A stretch of 64,000 bases of DNA from JABAAE01 sp036336715 (GTDB lineage Bacteria > Planctomycetota > Planctomycetia > Pirellulales > Pirellulaceae): contig JAYZFP010000023.1 of assembly GCA_036336715.1 (NCBI GenBank), positions 12,713 through 76,712 on the forward strand, given 5' to 3'. A program made the translations under genes and the position numbers. The notes under the pieces were generated by a model. That model was given only the letters and a program-made list of their open reading frames with translations, searched no databases and was not told where the DNA came from. Shown here piece after piece: positions 17,533 to 27,600 of the stretch (the first letter of the stretch is position 1; each line of letters opens with the position of its first letter).

Positions 17533-18000
17533 ATGATTACCGAAGATTCAATCTCCAGTGCCCAGCAGGCTTGGGGCGAAGGCATCGTCAAAATCGGAAA
17601 GGTGTTTCTCGATCAGGGAGACTTCAAAGCAGCGGCGGAAGATCACATCAACCAGTTTTATAACTACCAGGAAGGCGAAGTTCTTTTCAAGCCAACCCTG
17701 ACTTCGGTGAAACAGTTCCGTCTCGATTTTGAGGGCGCCCTTTCCTATTTTGTTGGCGGCAACGACAGCTACCCGGAAGATCACGGGTTTGCCATCAAAC
17801 CGTGGGCGAACGTCCGTTGGGAAAGCACCGGAATCAAGGTAATTGGAGACGTCGGTTTTGCCATGGGAAATTATTACTTTACGCCGGTAGAAGGTGGCGA
17901 TGACGTGAAGGTGGAATACACATTCGTCTATACAAACAACAGCGAAGGCCAATTGAAAATTGTCCTCCACGACTCCCACCTGCCTTACACCCCCGCGTGA
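17533..18000 (+). CDS. NTF2-like / CaMKII-association-domain-like protein
   Basis: The 155-aa protein is short, soluble and single-domain, with the cone-like NTF2 order: an N-terminal helix (SSAQQAWGEGIVKIGKVFLDQGDFKAAAEDHINQFY), then strands such as VLFKPTLTS, ALSYFVGG, GDVGFAMGNYYFT and VEYTFVYTNN, and the ending LKIVLHDSHLPYTP. The H-D-S-H-L-P ending resembles the CaMKII association domain (H-x-S-x-L-P), a subgroup also found in bacteria. Such proteins bind small ligands or oligomerise; no catalytic role can be deduced. It has an optimal AGGAGG ribosome site and its own terminator, which suggests strong, monocistronic expression. Confidence 0.65.
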   Translation: MITEDSISSAQQAWGEGIVKIGKVFLDQGDFKAAAEDHINQFYNYQEGEVLFKPTLTSVKQFRLDFEGALSYFVGGNDSYPEDHGFAIKPWANVRWESTGIKVIGDVGFAMGNYYFTPVEGGDDVKVEYTFVYTNNSEGQLKIVLHDSHLPYTPA

Positions 18001-18042
18001 TCGCAAGCGGGCCTGATTCAAAAAACTCTACTGTTGGATGCA

Positions 18043-18078
18043 CCGCCGACCTGGAAAATTCAGGCGGCGGATTTTTTT
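18043..18078 (+). terminator. intrinsic terminator after the NTF2-like gene
   Basis: CCGCCGACCTG (18043-18053) pairs with CAGGCGGCGG (18061-18070) with one bulged A, a loop of GAAAATT, and T7 at 18072-18078. It lies 42 nt after the stop. Confidence 0.8.
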
Positions 18079-18354
18079 CGTTTTTACCGAACAGGGAGTG
18101 AATACGAATCTCCGGCTCTCAGCCGTCCAAGGAATCTATCCCGGGGACCCCGTATCTTCTGATATCTTCCGTTTTTCTCCTCATCTGCTTCTCCCCTTTT
18201 TTCATGGGGGCAGACCTTTCGTGGCACACCGTTTCTGGACGGACACCTTTTGGACGGACACCGGGAAATGAAGCAGTGCATCCAGCGCAGGCCTGCTCGC
18301 TGGACGAGGTCCTGCCAGGTTGTTCAGCGGCGAAACCTGTCTCAACAACCGGTT
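18079..18354. other. convergent spacer with a short repeat and a hairpin
   Basis: No gene is supported. The spacer contains a 15-bp tandem repeat (18236-18265) and a stem GGTTGTT (18318-18324) / AACAACC (18344-18350) a few nt beyond the stop of the minus-strand sulfatase. The stem has no T run and may be only a 3' stabilising structure. Confidence 0.35.
18236..18265. repeat. 15-bp tandem repeat, 2 copies
   Basis: TGGACGGACACCTTT at 18236-18250 is followed directly by TGGACGGACACCGGG at 18251-18265 in an intergenic spacer. Confidence 0.75.
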
Positions 18355-20337
18355 CTAGCGTTTCCCTTTCAGGAGGTCCCACGTTTCCGAATTCCCGCCG
18401 TGGATTGAAAATTCGTGGATACTGATCCTGCCCGCCTGCCTGCCCGGATCCAGTCGAATCGCCGACACTGCTCGCCCGGGTTCGATTTCAATCCGGTAAT
18501 CGTGCACTTGACCATCGTGAACCAGCTTGAAAATCTGGCTCCGGTCCCGGTGAAACTTGGGGGCAACTCCGACCTCTTCCCAAAAGAATTGCCCCGAGCC
18601 ACCTCCTTTGGAAGACATGGACAAACGAACCACGTATTTCCCGGGCGGGAGCGGTTTGACAAGAGACCGGCTCAGATGGGGATCCTTACCGCTTGAGTGG
18701 ATCACCAGGCGATCGGCTTCCGCAACCAGACGTACCTGGTGGTCGGGCTGCCAACCGGCAACCGATCGACCGACCGGTGAACGTCCTGCCCCGGAAGGTT
18801 GTTTTCGTTGGGCCCCTTTTTTCCCGGTCATCTTCAGGGCTGCCCTGCCTTCCTGCGAAAAATCGTAGCTTGCAAAATCAAAATCCGGGTTTTTTGCCGG
18901 TTGCACGGCATCGGTTTCTTGGAGGAAACGGTCCAGCTCCTGACTCAGGCGTGCAACCACCTCCGGGTGCTGTTGCGACTGGTCACTGGTTTCCGACAAG
19001 TCGTTTTTCAGATCAAACAGCATGTGACGATGAGCGCCCTGTGTCGCCCCATGAAAAACCCGGACCAGTTTCCAGTGATCCTGATGAACGGTGGCAGCAG
19101 GAGGTAGCCAGTCGGGAACCCTCGGCTGATGGGGGAAATAGGTAAAAATCGACCGAGGGCCTTCCCCGGTCGCTTTCGCGGCAACGCCCAGTGACGCAGC
19201 AAAACTCTCCCCGTCCATCCCCAACGACCGGGGCACCGGCAGATCAATGCACTCCGCCAGGGTGGGAAAAAAATCGACCGACTGAATCAGCCGATCGGTC
19301 CGGCTGCCAGGTTTGATTTTGCCGGGCCAGCTTACGATACAGGGAACCCGGATCCCCCCTTCAAAAAGGGTCGCCTTGCCGCCTCGCAGGGGAGCATTAC
19401 TGGTCGCAGGCACACCATCCACCTGGTTGTACATATTGCCACCATTATCAGAAAAAAAAACGATTAACGTGTTCTGCAGCAAATCGTTTTTTTCCAGGGC
19501 ATCCAGCAGAGTCCCGACCGCATCATCCATACTTTCGACCATCGCTGCATAGGTTGGAGAACGTTGGAGGGATTCGGGCCGCAGCCGTTTTCTGTATTTT
19601 TCGATTCTCTCCGGTTTGGCATCAAAGGGCGCGTGCACACTGAACATCCAGTAATTTAGAAAGAATGGCTGTTCACGATGTTTTTCGATGAACTGGACCG
19701 CCTCCCTGGCCATGCGATCCTCGATGTGCTCGCGGGGCGTGTCCGGGTCGAAATCGGGAAATTTCCAGGGTGCCACGTAACTCCCTGCCGGACCGGGTCC
19801 TGGCCAGTGAGGAACGTCCAGGTCAAATCCGTGCTCCAGGGGTGAGTAGGGTGAGTGACCGAGATGCCACTTTCCAAAATGGCCAGTCGCATAGCCGGCT
19901 TTGCGAAAGGCCTTTCCCAGGGTCCAGTACTGGGTGTCCAACCGGGAAACCGAAAGGTTGGGACAGGAGGGCATGTTGCCGTTCACCCGTTTCCCCTGGG
20001 ACGCCTTCAGGATCACCTGGGGGAGGTGGCAGGAAGGGGTCGTCAAACCGAGGCGGGCCGGGTGGAGGCCGGTCAGGATACTCGCCCGGGTAGGAGAGCA
20101 GAGGGGACTGGCCGCGTAGGCCCGCGTAAAAGTTTTTCCACGATCCGCCAGGCGGAGCAGGTGGGGTGTCCGGTAATAGTCAGTTGTGCCATGAAGCTGG
20201 CTGTCACTCCAGCCAAGGTCATCGGCCAGGATAAAAACCACGTTCGGCTTGCGGGTTTCCCCGCCTCTCAGCAGTCCCGCTTGAAGGCTGGCAAGCAGGG
20301 CCAGGAACATTCCCCACCTTTTGAAAATCAGCAACAT
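18355..20337 (-). CDS. secreted sulfatase with C-terminal extension
   Basis: This is a formylglycine-dependent sulfatase (type I), likely acting in the periplasm on sulfated sugars. After a signal peptide (to about residue 25) come the metal-binding DD (39-40) in FILADDLGWSD, the modification motif C80-S-P-T-R within LCSPTRASILTG, GKWHLGHSPYSP and FFSDNGG. The sulfatase domain ends near residue 480. The remaining 180 residues are not part of the usual domain: a Lys/Gly-rich linker followed by a beta-rich module (RLVIHSSGKDPHLSRSL, GKYVVRLSMSSKGGG) that may bind carbohydrate. Maturation needs a formylglycine-generating enzyme, not found in this window. The next minus-strand gene upstream is also a sulfatase with a similar tail, 24 nt away. 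Confidence 0.93.
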   Translation of the reverse strand: MLLIFKRWGMFLALLASLQAGLLRGGETRKPNVVFILADDLGWSDSQLHGTTDYYRTPHLLRLADRGKTFTRAYAASPLCSPTRASILTGLHPARLGLTTPSCHLPQVILKASQGKRVNGNMPSCPNLSVSRLDTQYWTLGKAFRKAGYATGHFGKWHLGHSPYSPLEHGFDLDVPHWPGPGPAGSYVAPWKFPDFDPDTPREHIEDRMAREAVQFIEKHREQPFFLNYWMFSVHAPFDAKPERIEKYRKRLRPESLQRSPTYAAMVESMDDAVGTLLDALEKNDLLQNTLIVFFSDNGGNMYNQVDGVPATSNAPLRGGKATLFEGGIRVPCIVSWPGKIKPGSRTDRLIQSVDFFPTLAECIDLPVPRSLGMDGESFAASLGVAAKATGEGPRSIFTYFPHQPRVPDWLPPAATVHQDHWKLVRVFHGATQGAHRHMLFDLKNDLSETSDQSQQHPEVVARLSQELDRFLQETDAVQPAKNPDFDFASYDFSQEGRAALKMTGKKGAQRKQPSGAGRSPVGRSVAGWQPDHQVRLVAEADRLVIHSSGKDPHLSRSLVKPLPPGKYVVRLSMSSKGGGSGQFFWEEVGVAPKFHRDRSQIFKLVHDGQVHDYRIEIEPGRAVSAIRLDPGRQAGRISIHEFSIHGGNSETWDLLKGKR

Positions 20338-20361
20338 GCTGGCTCCCTGAAAAAAAACAAA

Positions 20362-22191
20362 TCAGCGTGCACCCTTCGGCTGCACGGCTTTTTCTCCGAA
20401 ATCCCATCGCTGGACCGGGCGGTCCTGCCCATCGACCACCTGAATCGAGCGGATTTTCACAAGAGGATCTCCCAGCAACAGCCGGATGTGAACGATCGTT
20501 TTCCCTGATTTCATCGGCAACCTGATCGACTGGATTCCCTTGCCGGAAGCCGCCGTGCGGCGGATCACCTGCTCCGGGCGAAAGTCCTTTTGGTCCTCGG
20601 ATCGCCAGGCAACCCCAAGCGGACTGGCACTACTGGAAAGAAACTGCACGATGACTGTCGAAGTGGAGGGAATCCTGAGTCCGTTTCTGACCAGGAACGG
20701 CGAAGATTTGGGCGGTCTGTCAGGCTGGAAAACCAGAAATCCATCCCTTTGCTTCAGTTTTCCACCTCGGGCAATCCAGCCCTGCAGATTCGATTTTCGT
20801 TCGGGGGAAGGGCGGGAGGGTTCCGCAGGCCGGCTCTCCCGCTTGCCGTCCAGGTAATGTGCAAAATAGCGCTGCCAGCTACCCGCCAGTTTCTGCTCCT
20901 CAATCCCCGGAGGACTCAGCTTCGCGGACCAGTGGACAAGTTCCTTTTTCAGGCGAGCCGCGATCGAGGGATGCTCTTCGATCAGGTTCTTTTTTTCTTC
21001 CGGGTCGATTGAGAGATCGAACAGGTATTCCCGCTGCCCCCCTTTGAGAAACTTCCAGTTCCCCTCCCGAACAGCTGACTGGGCAACCCACCTCCAGAAG
21101 AGCTTTCGTTGCGGCATGCTTTCCGGATCCTTCACCAGGTGGGGGATCAGATGGATCCCATCCAGTTCCGCTACCTTTCCAAGGCCGGCCAACTGAGCCG
21201 CTGTTGCCGCCACATCAAGAGAAAGAACGGGCGAGTCACAAACCGTTCCGGGTTGGATCACACCTGTCCAGCTGGCCACAAAAGGGACGCGGATTCCTCC
21301 CTCGGACAGCATCCCCTTTTCCCCGTTGAGTGGTTCGTTGAGCGAACCATCCCAACCTGGGCCTCCACCCGGCGCATCGATCTTGTGAATCTTCAGGGGT
21401 GCCCCGTTATCCCCGATAAAGAAAACAAGCGTTCGTTCCTCGATCCCGTAATCGCGAAGCGTTTTCATGATCCTGCCGACTCCATCGTCCATGGCAGAAA
21501 TCATGGCCAGGGCCTGCCGCCGCCGCTCCGGCATCGGGCCGGGAAATCGGGCCAGGTATTTTGGTGGAGCATCCAGCGGAACATGAGGGGCACGGTAGGC
21601 ACAGTAAAAGAAAAAAGGCTCCTGGTGGTGACGCTTGATAAAGGCACAGGCGGCGGACGAGTTGGCATCAAGATGATAAAGGCCCGAGTCTTCGGGGCCG
21701 GCTGCGCGATCGTTTCCCTGCAGGTCAAAATTGGACCAACCGGGCCGATTTGAACTCTTGTAGTAAACATCATCAAAACCGTGGCGGATGATCTGCCTCG
21801 AATCGCCAAGGTGCCATTTGCCGGTCATCCCCGTGGCGTACCCTTTCTTTTTCAATCTTTCGGCAAGCGTCAACTGAGCGTTGAATCCGTCCAGGGGATC
21901 ACGGTTGGACTCCACCGCAAACCGGTTCTGGTAACGGCCAGTCAACAGCCCGGCTCTCGAAGGCACGCATTGCGGAGCGGTCACATAGCCATTGGTAAAC
22001 CGGACGCCACCAGCGACCAGTCTGTCGAGGTGGGGTGTTTTCACATCGTCCCGGATTCCTTGGGCACCCAGGTCGCAGTAGCCATGATCGTCACTGAAAA
22101 TCAGGATGATATTCGGCGGGTCCACCCCGAAAACGGCGAAAACCGGCAACAGGCCGCCGACCAGAGAAATTAAAAATCTGTATGCAGACAT
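20362..22191 (-). CDS. secreted sulfatase with C-terminal extension
   Basis: This second type I sulfatase (609 aa) is co-directional with and 24 nt upstream of the neighbouring sulfatase, so the two form an operon. A signal peptide precedes PNIILIFSDDHGYCDLGAQG; the formylglycine Cys is C75 in QCVPSRAGLLTG; GKWHLGDS and FFIGDNGAPLKIH follow. The sulfatase domain ends near residue 430. A C-terminal module of about 150 residues (WIARGGKLKQRDGFLVFQ, IPSTSTVIVQFLSSS, TIVHIRLLLGD) resembles in layout the tail of the adjacent sulfatase. The sulfated substrate cannot be read from the sequence. Confidence 0.93.
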   Translation of the reverse strand: MSAYRFLISLVGGLLPVFAVFGVDPPNIILIFSDDHGYCDLGAQGIRDDVKTPHLDRLVAGGVRFTNGYVTAPQCVPSRAGLLTGRYQNRFAVESNRDPLDGFNAQLTLAERLKKKGYATGMTGKWHLGDSRQIIRHGFDDVYYKSSNRPGWSNFDLQGNDRAAGPEDSGLYHLDANSSAACAFIKRHHQEPFFFYCAYRAPHVPLDAPPKYLARFPGPMPERRRQALAMISAMDDGVGRIMKTLRDYGIEERTLVFFIGDNGAPLKIHKIDAPGGGPGWDGSLNEPLNGEKGMLSEGGIRVPFVASWTGVIQPGTVCDSPVLSLDVAATAAQLAGLGKVAELDGIHLIPHLVKDPESMPQRKLFWRWVAQSAVREGNWKFLKGGQREYLFDLSIDPEEKKNLIEEHPSIAARLKKELVHWSAKLSPPGIEEQKLAGSWQRYFAHYLDGKRESRPAEPSRPSPERKSNLQGWIARGGKLKQRDGFLVFQPDRPPKSSPFLVRNGLRIPSTSTVIVQFLSSSASPLGVAWRSEDQKDFRPEQVIRRTAASGKGIQSIRLPMKSGKTIVHIRLLLGDPLVKIRSIQVVDGQDRPVQRWDFGEKAVQPKGAR

Positions 22192-22267
22192 GGGAGAGCC
22201 CAGATTCCAGTGAGGAAAAACCTGATTCTACTCCAAACAAAATCTTATGATGAGGTAATGATTCTTT

Positions 22268-22273
22268 TATAAT
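22268..22273 (+). promoter_or_regulatory. candidate -10 box for the plus-strand sulfatase operon
   Basis: A perfect TATAAT lies 42 nt before the ATG at 22315, in the 123-bp region between divergent sulfatase genes. The -35 position (TTATGA at 22245-22250) is poor. Confidence 0.4.
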
Positions 22274-22314
22274 GCAGGCTGCCACTCCCTCCCGTTTCCT
22301 GCCGACTTTCTGAC

Positions 22315-24036
22315 ATGTTTCGCACCCTCATTCTGCTGACGGCTGTTTGGCCTGCTTTCTCCCCCCGAATCGCTTCCGCCCACGATGCGGTGGAAAGGCC
22401 CTCGAAACCAGGTCCCAACATCCTGTTCATCATGTCGGATGATCACACGGCGCAGGCCGTGGGTGTTTATGCGACCACGTTAAAAAAGCTGAACCCGACG
22501 CCCAACATTGATGCACTGGCACGGGAAGGAATGATTTTTGAGAATGCCTTCTGCACCAATGGCATCTGTACTCCCTCGAGGGCCTGCATCATTACCGGGC
22601 AGTACAACCACAACAACGGTGTGTTTGATCTCGGTGGCCGAATCAGACCGGACAAACAGATGTTGCCCATCCAGATGAGAAAAGCGGGCTACCAGACGGC
22701 CATGATCGGCAAGTGGCACCTCAAGGAAGAACCCAACTTCGATTACTACAAGGTTCTCCCGGGGCAGGGAAAATATTTCAATACGACCTTCCGCGTCCAG
22801 GGGGAAAAACCCTGGCCCCGAAACATGGTCACCCACCAGGGGCAGCATTCCTCCGATGCAATCACCGACTCAACCCTCGAGTGGTTCCGAGAAAAACGGG
22901 ATCCCTCCCGCCCTTTCTTTGTCTGCCACCAGTACAAGGCGCCTCACGATTTTTTTGAAAATGCGGCCCGCTACCAATCCTACCTCGCGAACACACCGAT
23001 TCCCGAACCAGCAACCCTTTACGATGTGCCGAAAGGATGGGGCTCGATTGCGACCCGGGGCTACCAGGATGAACTGATGCCCCATATCGGCACCTCCATC
23101 GGCTCCCGGAATCCGCGCAGATCCTACGCGGTAGACATGTTCAAAAGGTTCCCGGAGGAATTTCCGGCCAATTACGATGCGCAGAAAATGACCGAGGTGG
23201 AAACGACCCGCCTGGCCTACCAGACCTATCTGAAAAAGTACCTCCGCTGTGTCAAAGGGGTGGACGACAACCTGAAGCGGCTGTTTGATTACCTGAAAGC
23301 GGAAGGGCTCTATGACAATACCGTGATCATTTACACCGGTGACCAGGGGTTCTGGCTCGGCGAAAAGGACTTTCAGGACAAACGTTGGGCCTACGATCCT
23401 TCGCAGCGAATGCCGTTCGTGATCCGTTACCCCAAGTCAATCGCCCCGGGGCAGCGTTCGGATGCCCTGGTAGAAAATGTTGACTACCCCGCTTTGATGC
23501 TCGACTTTGCGGGTGCCGAAATCCCGAATTCCGTCCAGGGAAAATCCTTTAGATCCATCTGCGAAACGGGCCGGGAACCGGATGACTGGAAATCCGCGGT
23601 TTACTATCGGTACTGGATGCATATGGCTCACCACGACAACCCCGGTGAGATGGCCATTCGAACAAAGACGCACAAACTGATCTATTTTTATGGCTGCGAT
23701 TACAACGGCGAAAACCGTACCCCACCCGGCTGGGAGCTTTACGACCTGGTCAAGGATCCCGATGAGCTGAACAACGTCTACGATGATCCGGGATACGAAG
23801 TGGTGCGGGACCAGCTGAAGCTGCAGTTCGCCGAATTGCGCAAACAGATCGGTGACAACGGGTCGCACTACCCGGAATGTGAAGAGGTGATACAGGAATT
23901 CTGGGATTATGATCGGCTGGATCAACAAAAGGCAATCGCCATTTCCCGGGAGTTCAAAACACGACGGGAGGCCTCGCTGCGCAACGGGAACAGTCCCGGG
24001 AAAAAAAAGCCAAAACGCGGGCAAAAAAACAACTGA
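22315..24036 (+). CDS. secreted sulfatase
   Basis: This 573-aa type I sulfatase opens the plus-strand operon. It has a signal peptide (MFRTLILLTAVWPAFSPRIASA), NILFIMSDDHTAQAVG (metal Asp pair at 42-43), the formylglycine motif C85-T-P-S-R in GICTPSRACIITG, MIGKWHLKEE and YTGDQGFWLGEKDF. The DDHTAQAVG and DQGFWLGEK segments place it in the subgroup that includes iduronate- and glucosamine-sulfatase-like enzymes, which act on polyanionic polysaccharides; this is a family-level inference. The tail is short and Lys-rich (KKKPKRGQKN). A small HD hydrolase gene follows after 54 nt. Confidence 0.93.
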   Translation: MFRTLILLTAVWPAFSPRIASAHDAVERPSKPGPNILFIMSDDHTAQAVGVYATTLKKLNPTPNIDALAREGMIFENAFCTNGICTPSRACIITGQYNHNNGVFDLGGRIRPDKQMLPIQMRKAGYQTAMIGKWHLKEEPNFDYYKVLPGQGKYFNTTFRVQGEKPWPRNMVTHQGQHSSDAITDSTLEWFREKRDPSRPFFVCHQYKAPHDFFENAARYQSYLANTPIPEPATLYDVPKGWGSIATRGYQDELMPHIGTSIGSRNPRRSYAVDMFKRFPEEFPANYDAQKMTEVETTRLAYQTYLKKYLRCVKGVDDNLKRLFDYLKAEGLYDNTVIIYTGDQGFWLGEKDFQDKRWAYDPSQRMPFVIRYPKSIAPGQRSDALVENVDYPALMLDFAGAEIPNSVQGKSFRSICETGREPDDWKSAVYYRYWMHMAHHDNPGEMAIRTKTHKLIYFYGCDYNGENRTPPGWELYDLVKDPDELNNVYDDPGYEVVRDQLKLQFAELRKQIGDNGSHYPECEEVIQEFWDYDRLDQQKAIAISREFKTRREASLRNGNSPGKKKPKRGQKNN

Positions 24037-24090
24037 AAACCGGTCCGCTCCTTGACCAGAACAACAGACAACCCGAGAGCAGAACAACAG

Positions 24091-24672
24091 ATGGAACCGG
24101 ATCGCGACAGCGCCTACCGATTGATGTGCGAATTTACCCGGAGCGACAGCCTGAGACGACACATGATGGGCGTCGAATGTGCGATGGTCGCCTATGCGAA
24201 CCGGTACGGCGAGGACCCGATCCGCTGGGGCATCATTGGCCTGTTGCATGACTTCGACTACGAAAAATGGCCCAACCCTCCTGATCATCCGCTCAAGGGA
24301 GCGGAAATCCTGGCGGAAAAATGTTATCCCGAAGACATGATCTACGCGATCAAATCGCATGCCGATTACCTGACGGATTGCCCCCGGGTTTCACTGGTCG
24401 ACAAGGTTCTTTATGCCTGTGACGAGTTGGCAGGCTTTATCACGGCTGTGGCCTACGTACGCCCCGAAGGAATCCGCGGAATGACAGCAAAAAGCGTCCG
24501 CAAAAAAATGAAATCCCGGGGATTTGCAGCCACGGTTAACCGGGAGGACATCGTCCGGGGTGCCGAGGACCTGGGTATCGAACTGAATGAACATATTCAG
24601 TTTGTGATCGATGCCATGGCGGAACAGGCCGATCTGCTGAAACTCAATCCGGGTGATCGGGATACTACATGA
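24091..24672 (+). CDS. HD-domain phosphohydrolase
   Basis: I use the ATG at 24091 (MEPDRDSAYRLM) rather than the TTG at 24052, because the N-terminal extension it adds is Asn/Thr/Gln-rich and not family-like. The 193-aa protein has the metal-binding pattern: H in RRHMMGVECAM, HD in GLLHDFDYEKW, a second His in HPLKGAEIL and KSHADYL, and D in VDKVLYACDEL. HD proteins hydrolyse phosphate esters of nucleotides or related metabolites. It is cytoplasmic, unlike its exported neighbours. The stop overlaps the next start by 4 nt (ATGA), so it is translated together with the secreted cytochrome gene. The substrate is unknown. Confidence 0.8.
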   Translation: MEPDRDSAYRLMCEFTRSDSLRRHMMGVECAMVAYANRYGEDPIRWGIIGLLHDFDYEKWPNPPDHPLKGAEILAEKCYPEDMIYAIKSHADYLTDCPRVSLVDKVLYACDELAGFITAVAYVRPEGIRGMTAKSVRKKMKSRGFAATVNREDIVRGAEDLGIELNEHIQFVIDAMAEQADLLKLNPGDRDTT

Positions 24673-27600
24673 CACATTTTGGGGTGCGTTCCCTCTTTTT
24701 GCTCCTGATCCTGCTCACCGCTACCTGCGGAAGTTTCGCCACCCCGGCCTCTTCCCTGTTGGCCGGGGAACAGGATTTGGGCATCGACAAAAAGGCACCA
24801 GAAAAGAAAATTTCTGGAGAACGGGGACCGCTGTCTTCCGTAGTGAAATGGGACTTTGAATCCGGCGACATGGTTTCGCTCCGCTCACAGGGCAAGGTCG
24901 AGCATGGCCAGGCCGGACCTCGGCCTCCGGAATTTCCGGGCATGGTCGCCGGCAACCAGGCCGTCCGCCTTGGCACGGCCGATTACCTGGTTGTTGAAGA
25001 TCCGGGCACCAACAGCGTCTTCGATTTTTCAAATGGTGATGACGTAACGATCGAAGCCTGGGTCAACCCATCCGGCCTCCGTGAAGGTCAGGTCAGTTAC
25101 GTGGTTGGCAAAGGTCGGACCGGTTCCCCCAGCTTTGCCCCTGACAACCAGAACTGGTCGCTGCGGCTGATTGGTGCCGGCAATCAGGCCAAAATCAGTT
25201 TCCTGTTCGCGACCCGACATTCCCGCGGTGACGATCATTGGCATCGCTGGGATTCCAAGTCCGCTTTCCCTGTTGGCACCGGGTGGCACCACATCGCCGT
25301 CACCTATCGATTCGGAAGTCCCGGCTCGATCCGGGGCTGGATCAATGGACAGCCCGTAAAAGGAAGCTGGAGTTACGGCGGAGAGACAACCGAACCGCCG
25401 ATTGTCGACAATGACGAAATCCGAATCGGCAATGGTTTTGCGGGAATGCTGGACAGGATCGCCATTCACCGTGACCGGCTCGACGACAGGGTGATCGCTT
25501 CAAGATTTCATCGGGTAGGCAGGAAACGCACGGTCGAATCTCAACCCGAGGTCATGCCGAGGCTGGCCGCCTTTCCGGAGGGTCGTGTCCTGGTCCAGTT
25601 GTCAGCTGGCCTGGCTGCGGCGAATCGCTGGCCCAATACCGGGGAAAAGTGGCCGGATGAATCCGTTCGCTGGACGGGCAACTGGTTCCTGCTACCCCGT
25701 ATTCCGCTGAATTACGATGCTTGGGGAATCCGCTCCGCCTGGACCGATCCGGTGCTGTTGCGGATGGCGGGCAACGTCAGCCTGCCAGCGGGAAAACAAC
25801 GTTTCATGATCCGCGGACGCGCATTGGGTCGCCTCTGGATCAACGGCCGGGTCGTAGCCCGGACCAAGGCAATTACCGGTCGGCCACCCGATGGTGAGGA
25901 ACGTATCACGCCCATCGCCGAACCACCACTCCCGGGCGTGAGGGTCCACGGCTATCGCCAACAGGAGGTCTTTGGTGAGACCACAATTGAAGCAGGACCT
26001 GATGGCCTGTCGCGTATCGTGCTGGAGCTGATTGTTGGTGGCAAGGGACATCGCACCGAAACCGGAGAGGTCTGCGTAGCGGTCCTTGCCGAGGATGGCA
26101 AATCCTGGCAGGTGCTCGGTTCCGATGCCCGCCGTCTTCCCCTTACCGACGTTGCGGTCAATCCAGCCCTCTCGGCGATCGAACAATCCTTGAGGTGTTT
26201 TGACGACCAACGACGGCGAAACGCTGCCGCATCGCGAGAGGATTTCTGGCGAAAACGCCACGAACGAGCAAAGGCCCTCGTAAAAGCGAATCCCGCGCCG
26301 TCGCCTCCGCAGGGGGCGCACCCGATCGACGCGTTTATCCGTTCCAGGATCGAGCAGGCCATTCATGCCTCCACTGCGTCGGAAGGGAGACAAGCCGAGC
26401 AGTTTCACGGCAAGATCCTGCCGGTTCTTCGGCAGAACTGCTTTCGTTGTCACGGCGAAAAAACCCGGGGGGGCCTGAAGCTGGACTCGCGGGCAGCGGC
26501 GTTGGCCCCGGGTGACTCGGAACACCCGGCAGTTGTTCCGGGGAAACCGCAAACGAGTGAACTGATGCTGCGGATCCGCAGTGGGGATATGCCCCCGGGG
26601 GAAAAACGTCTTCCACCGCAACAAATCGCACTCCTGGAACAATGGATCAGCGAGGGCGCTGCCTGGCCCGACCCGCCACTACTGGAATCCGAGGTGAAAG
26701 GGTCGCCGGTCATCGACGACGCCCCGTTTTTACGACGTGTATTCCTCGATACGGTAGGGGTGCCGCCGACCGCCGGTGAAGCGCGGGCCTTTCTGACCGA
26801 CCAGTCCCCCGGTAAACGGACGAGGCTCATCAACCAGCTGTTACAAGACGAAAGACTGGCTGACGGCTGGATGGGTTTCTGGCTGGATCTCCTGGCCGAA
26901 AACCCGACCCTGCTCAACCAGTCGATGGGAAGCACCGGACCTTTTCGCTGGTTCCTCCACGATGCTCTGCGGGACAACCAGCCGCTGGACCGGATGGTGA
27001 CACAGTTGTTGATGATGCGTGGCAGCTCGGCCGACGGCGGGAGCGCGGGTTTCGCCAAGGCGAGCGAAAATGACTCACCCATGGCGGCCAAGGGGCACAT
27101 CGTGGCCTCGGCATTCCTGGGGATCGAACTGCAATGCGCCCGCTGTCACGACTCTCCCTATCACAGCACAACCCAGGAAGACCTCTATTCGCTGGCAGCC
27201 ATGCTCAGTCGCAAACCGGTAACCGTTCCCGTGACCAGTCGGGTACCCGCGGCCTTCTTTGAAAACCAGAAAATCCGCAAATCACTTATCGAAGTGACTC
27301 TCAAAGCCAACCAGCCGGTAATGCCCCAATGGCCATTTGCTGCGATCACCGGCGTCCAGGACAACAGTCAGATTGACTCTTTGATGCAGAACCCGAAAGA
27401 CACACGCGAGCGGCTTGCAGCTTTGATTACGGCGCCGCAGAACAGGCGATTTTCACGCGTCCTGGCAAACAGGGTCTGGAAACGGTTGATCGGCGCCGGG
27501 CTGGTAGAACCGGCTCACGACTGGGAGGGCGCTACCGCCAGTCACCCCATGCTTTTGGACTGGTTGGCCCAGGAACTGGTTGCCAACCAATACGACTTCC

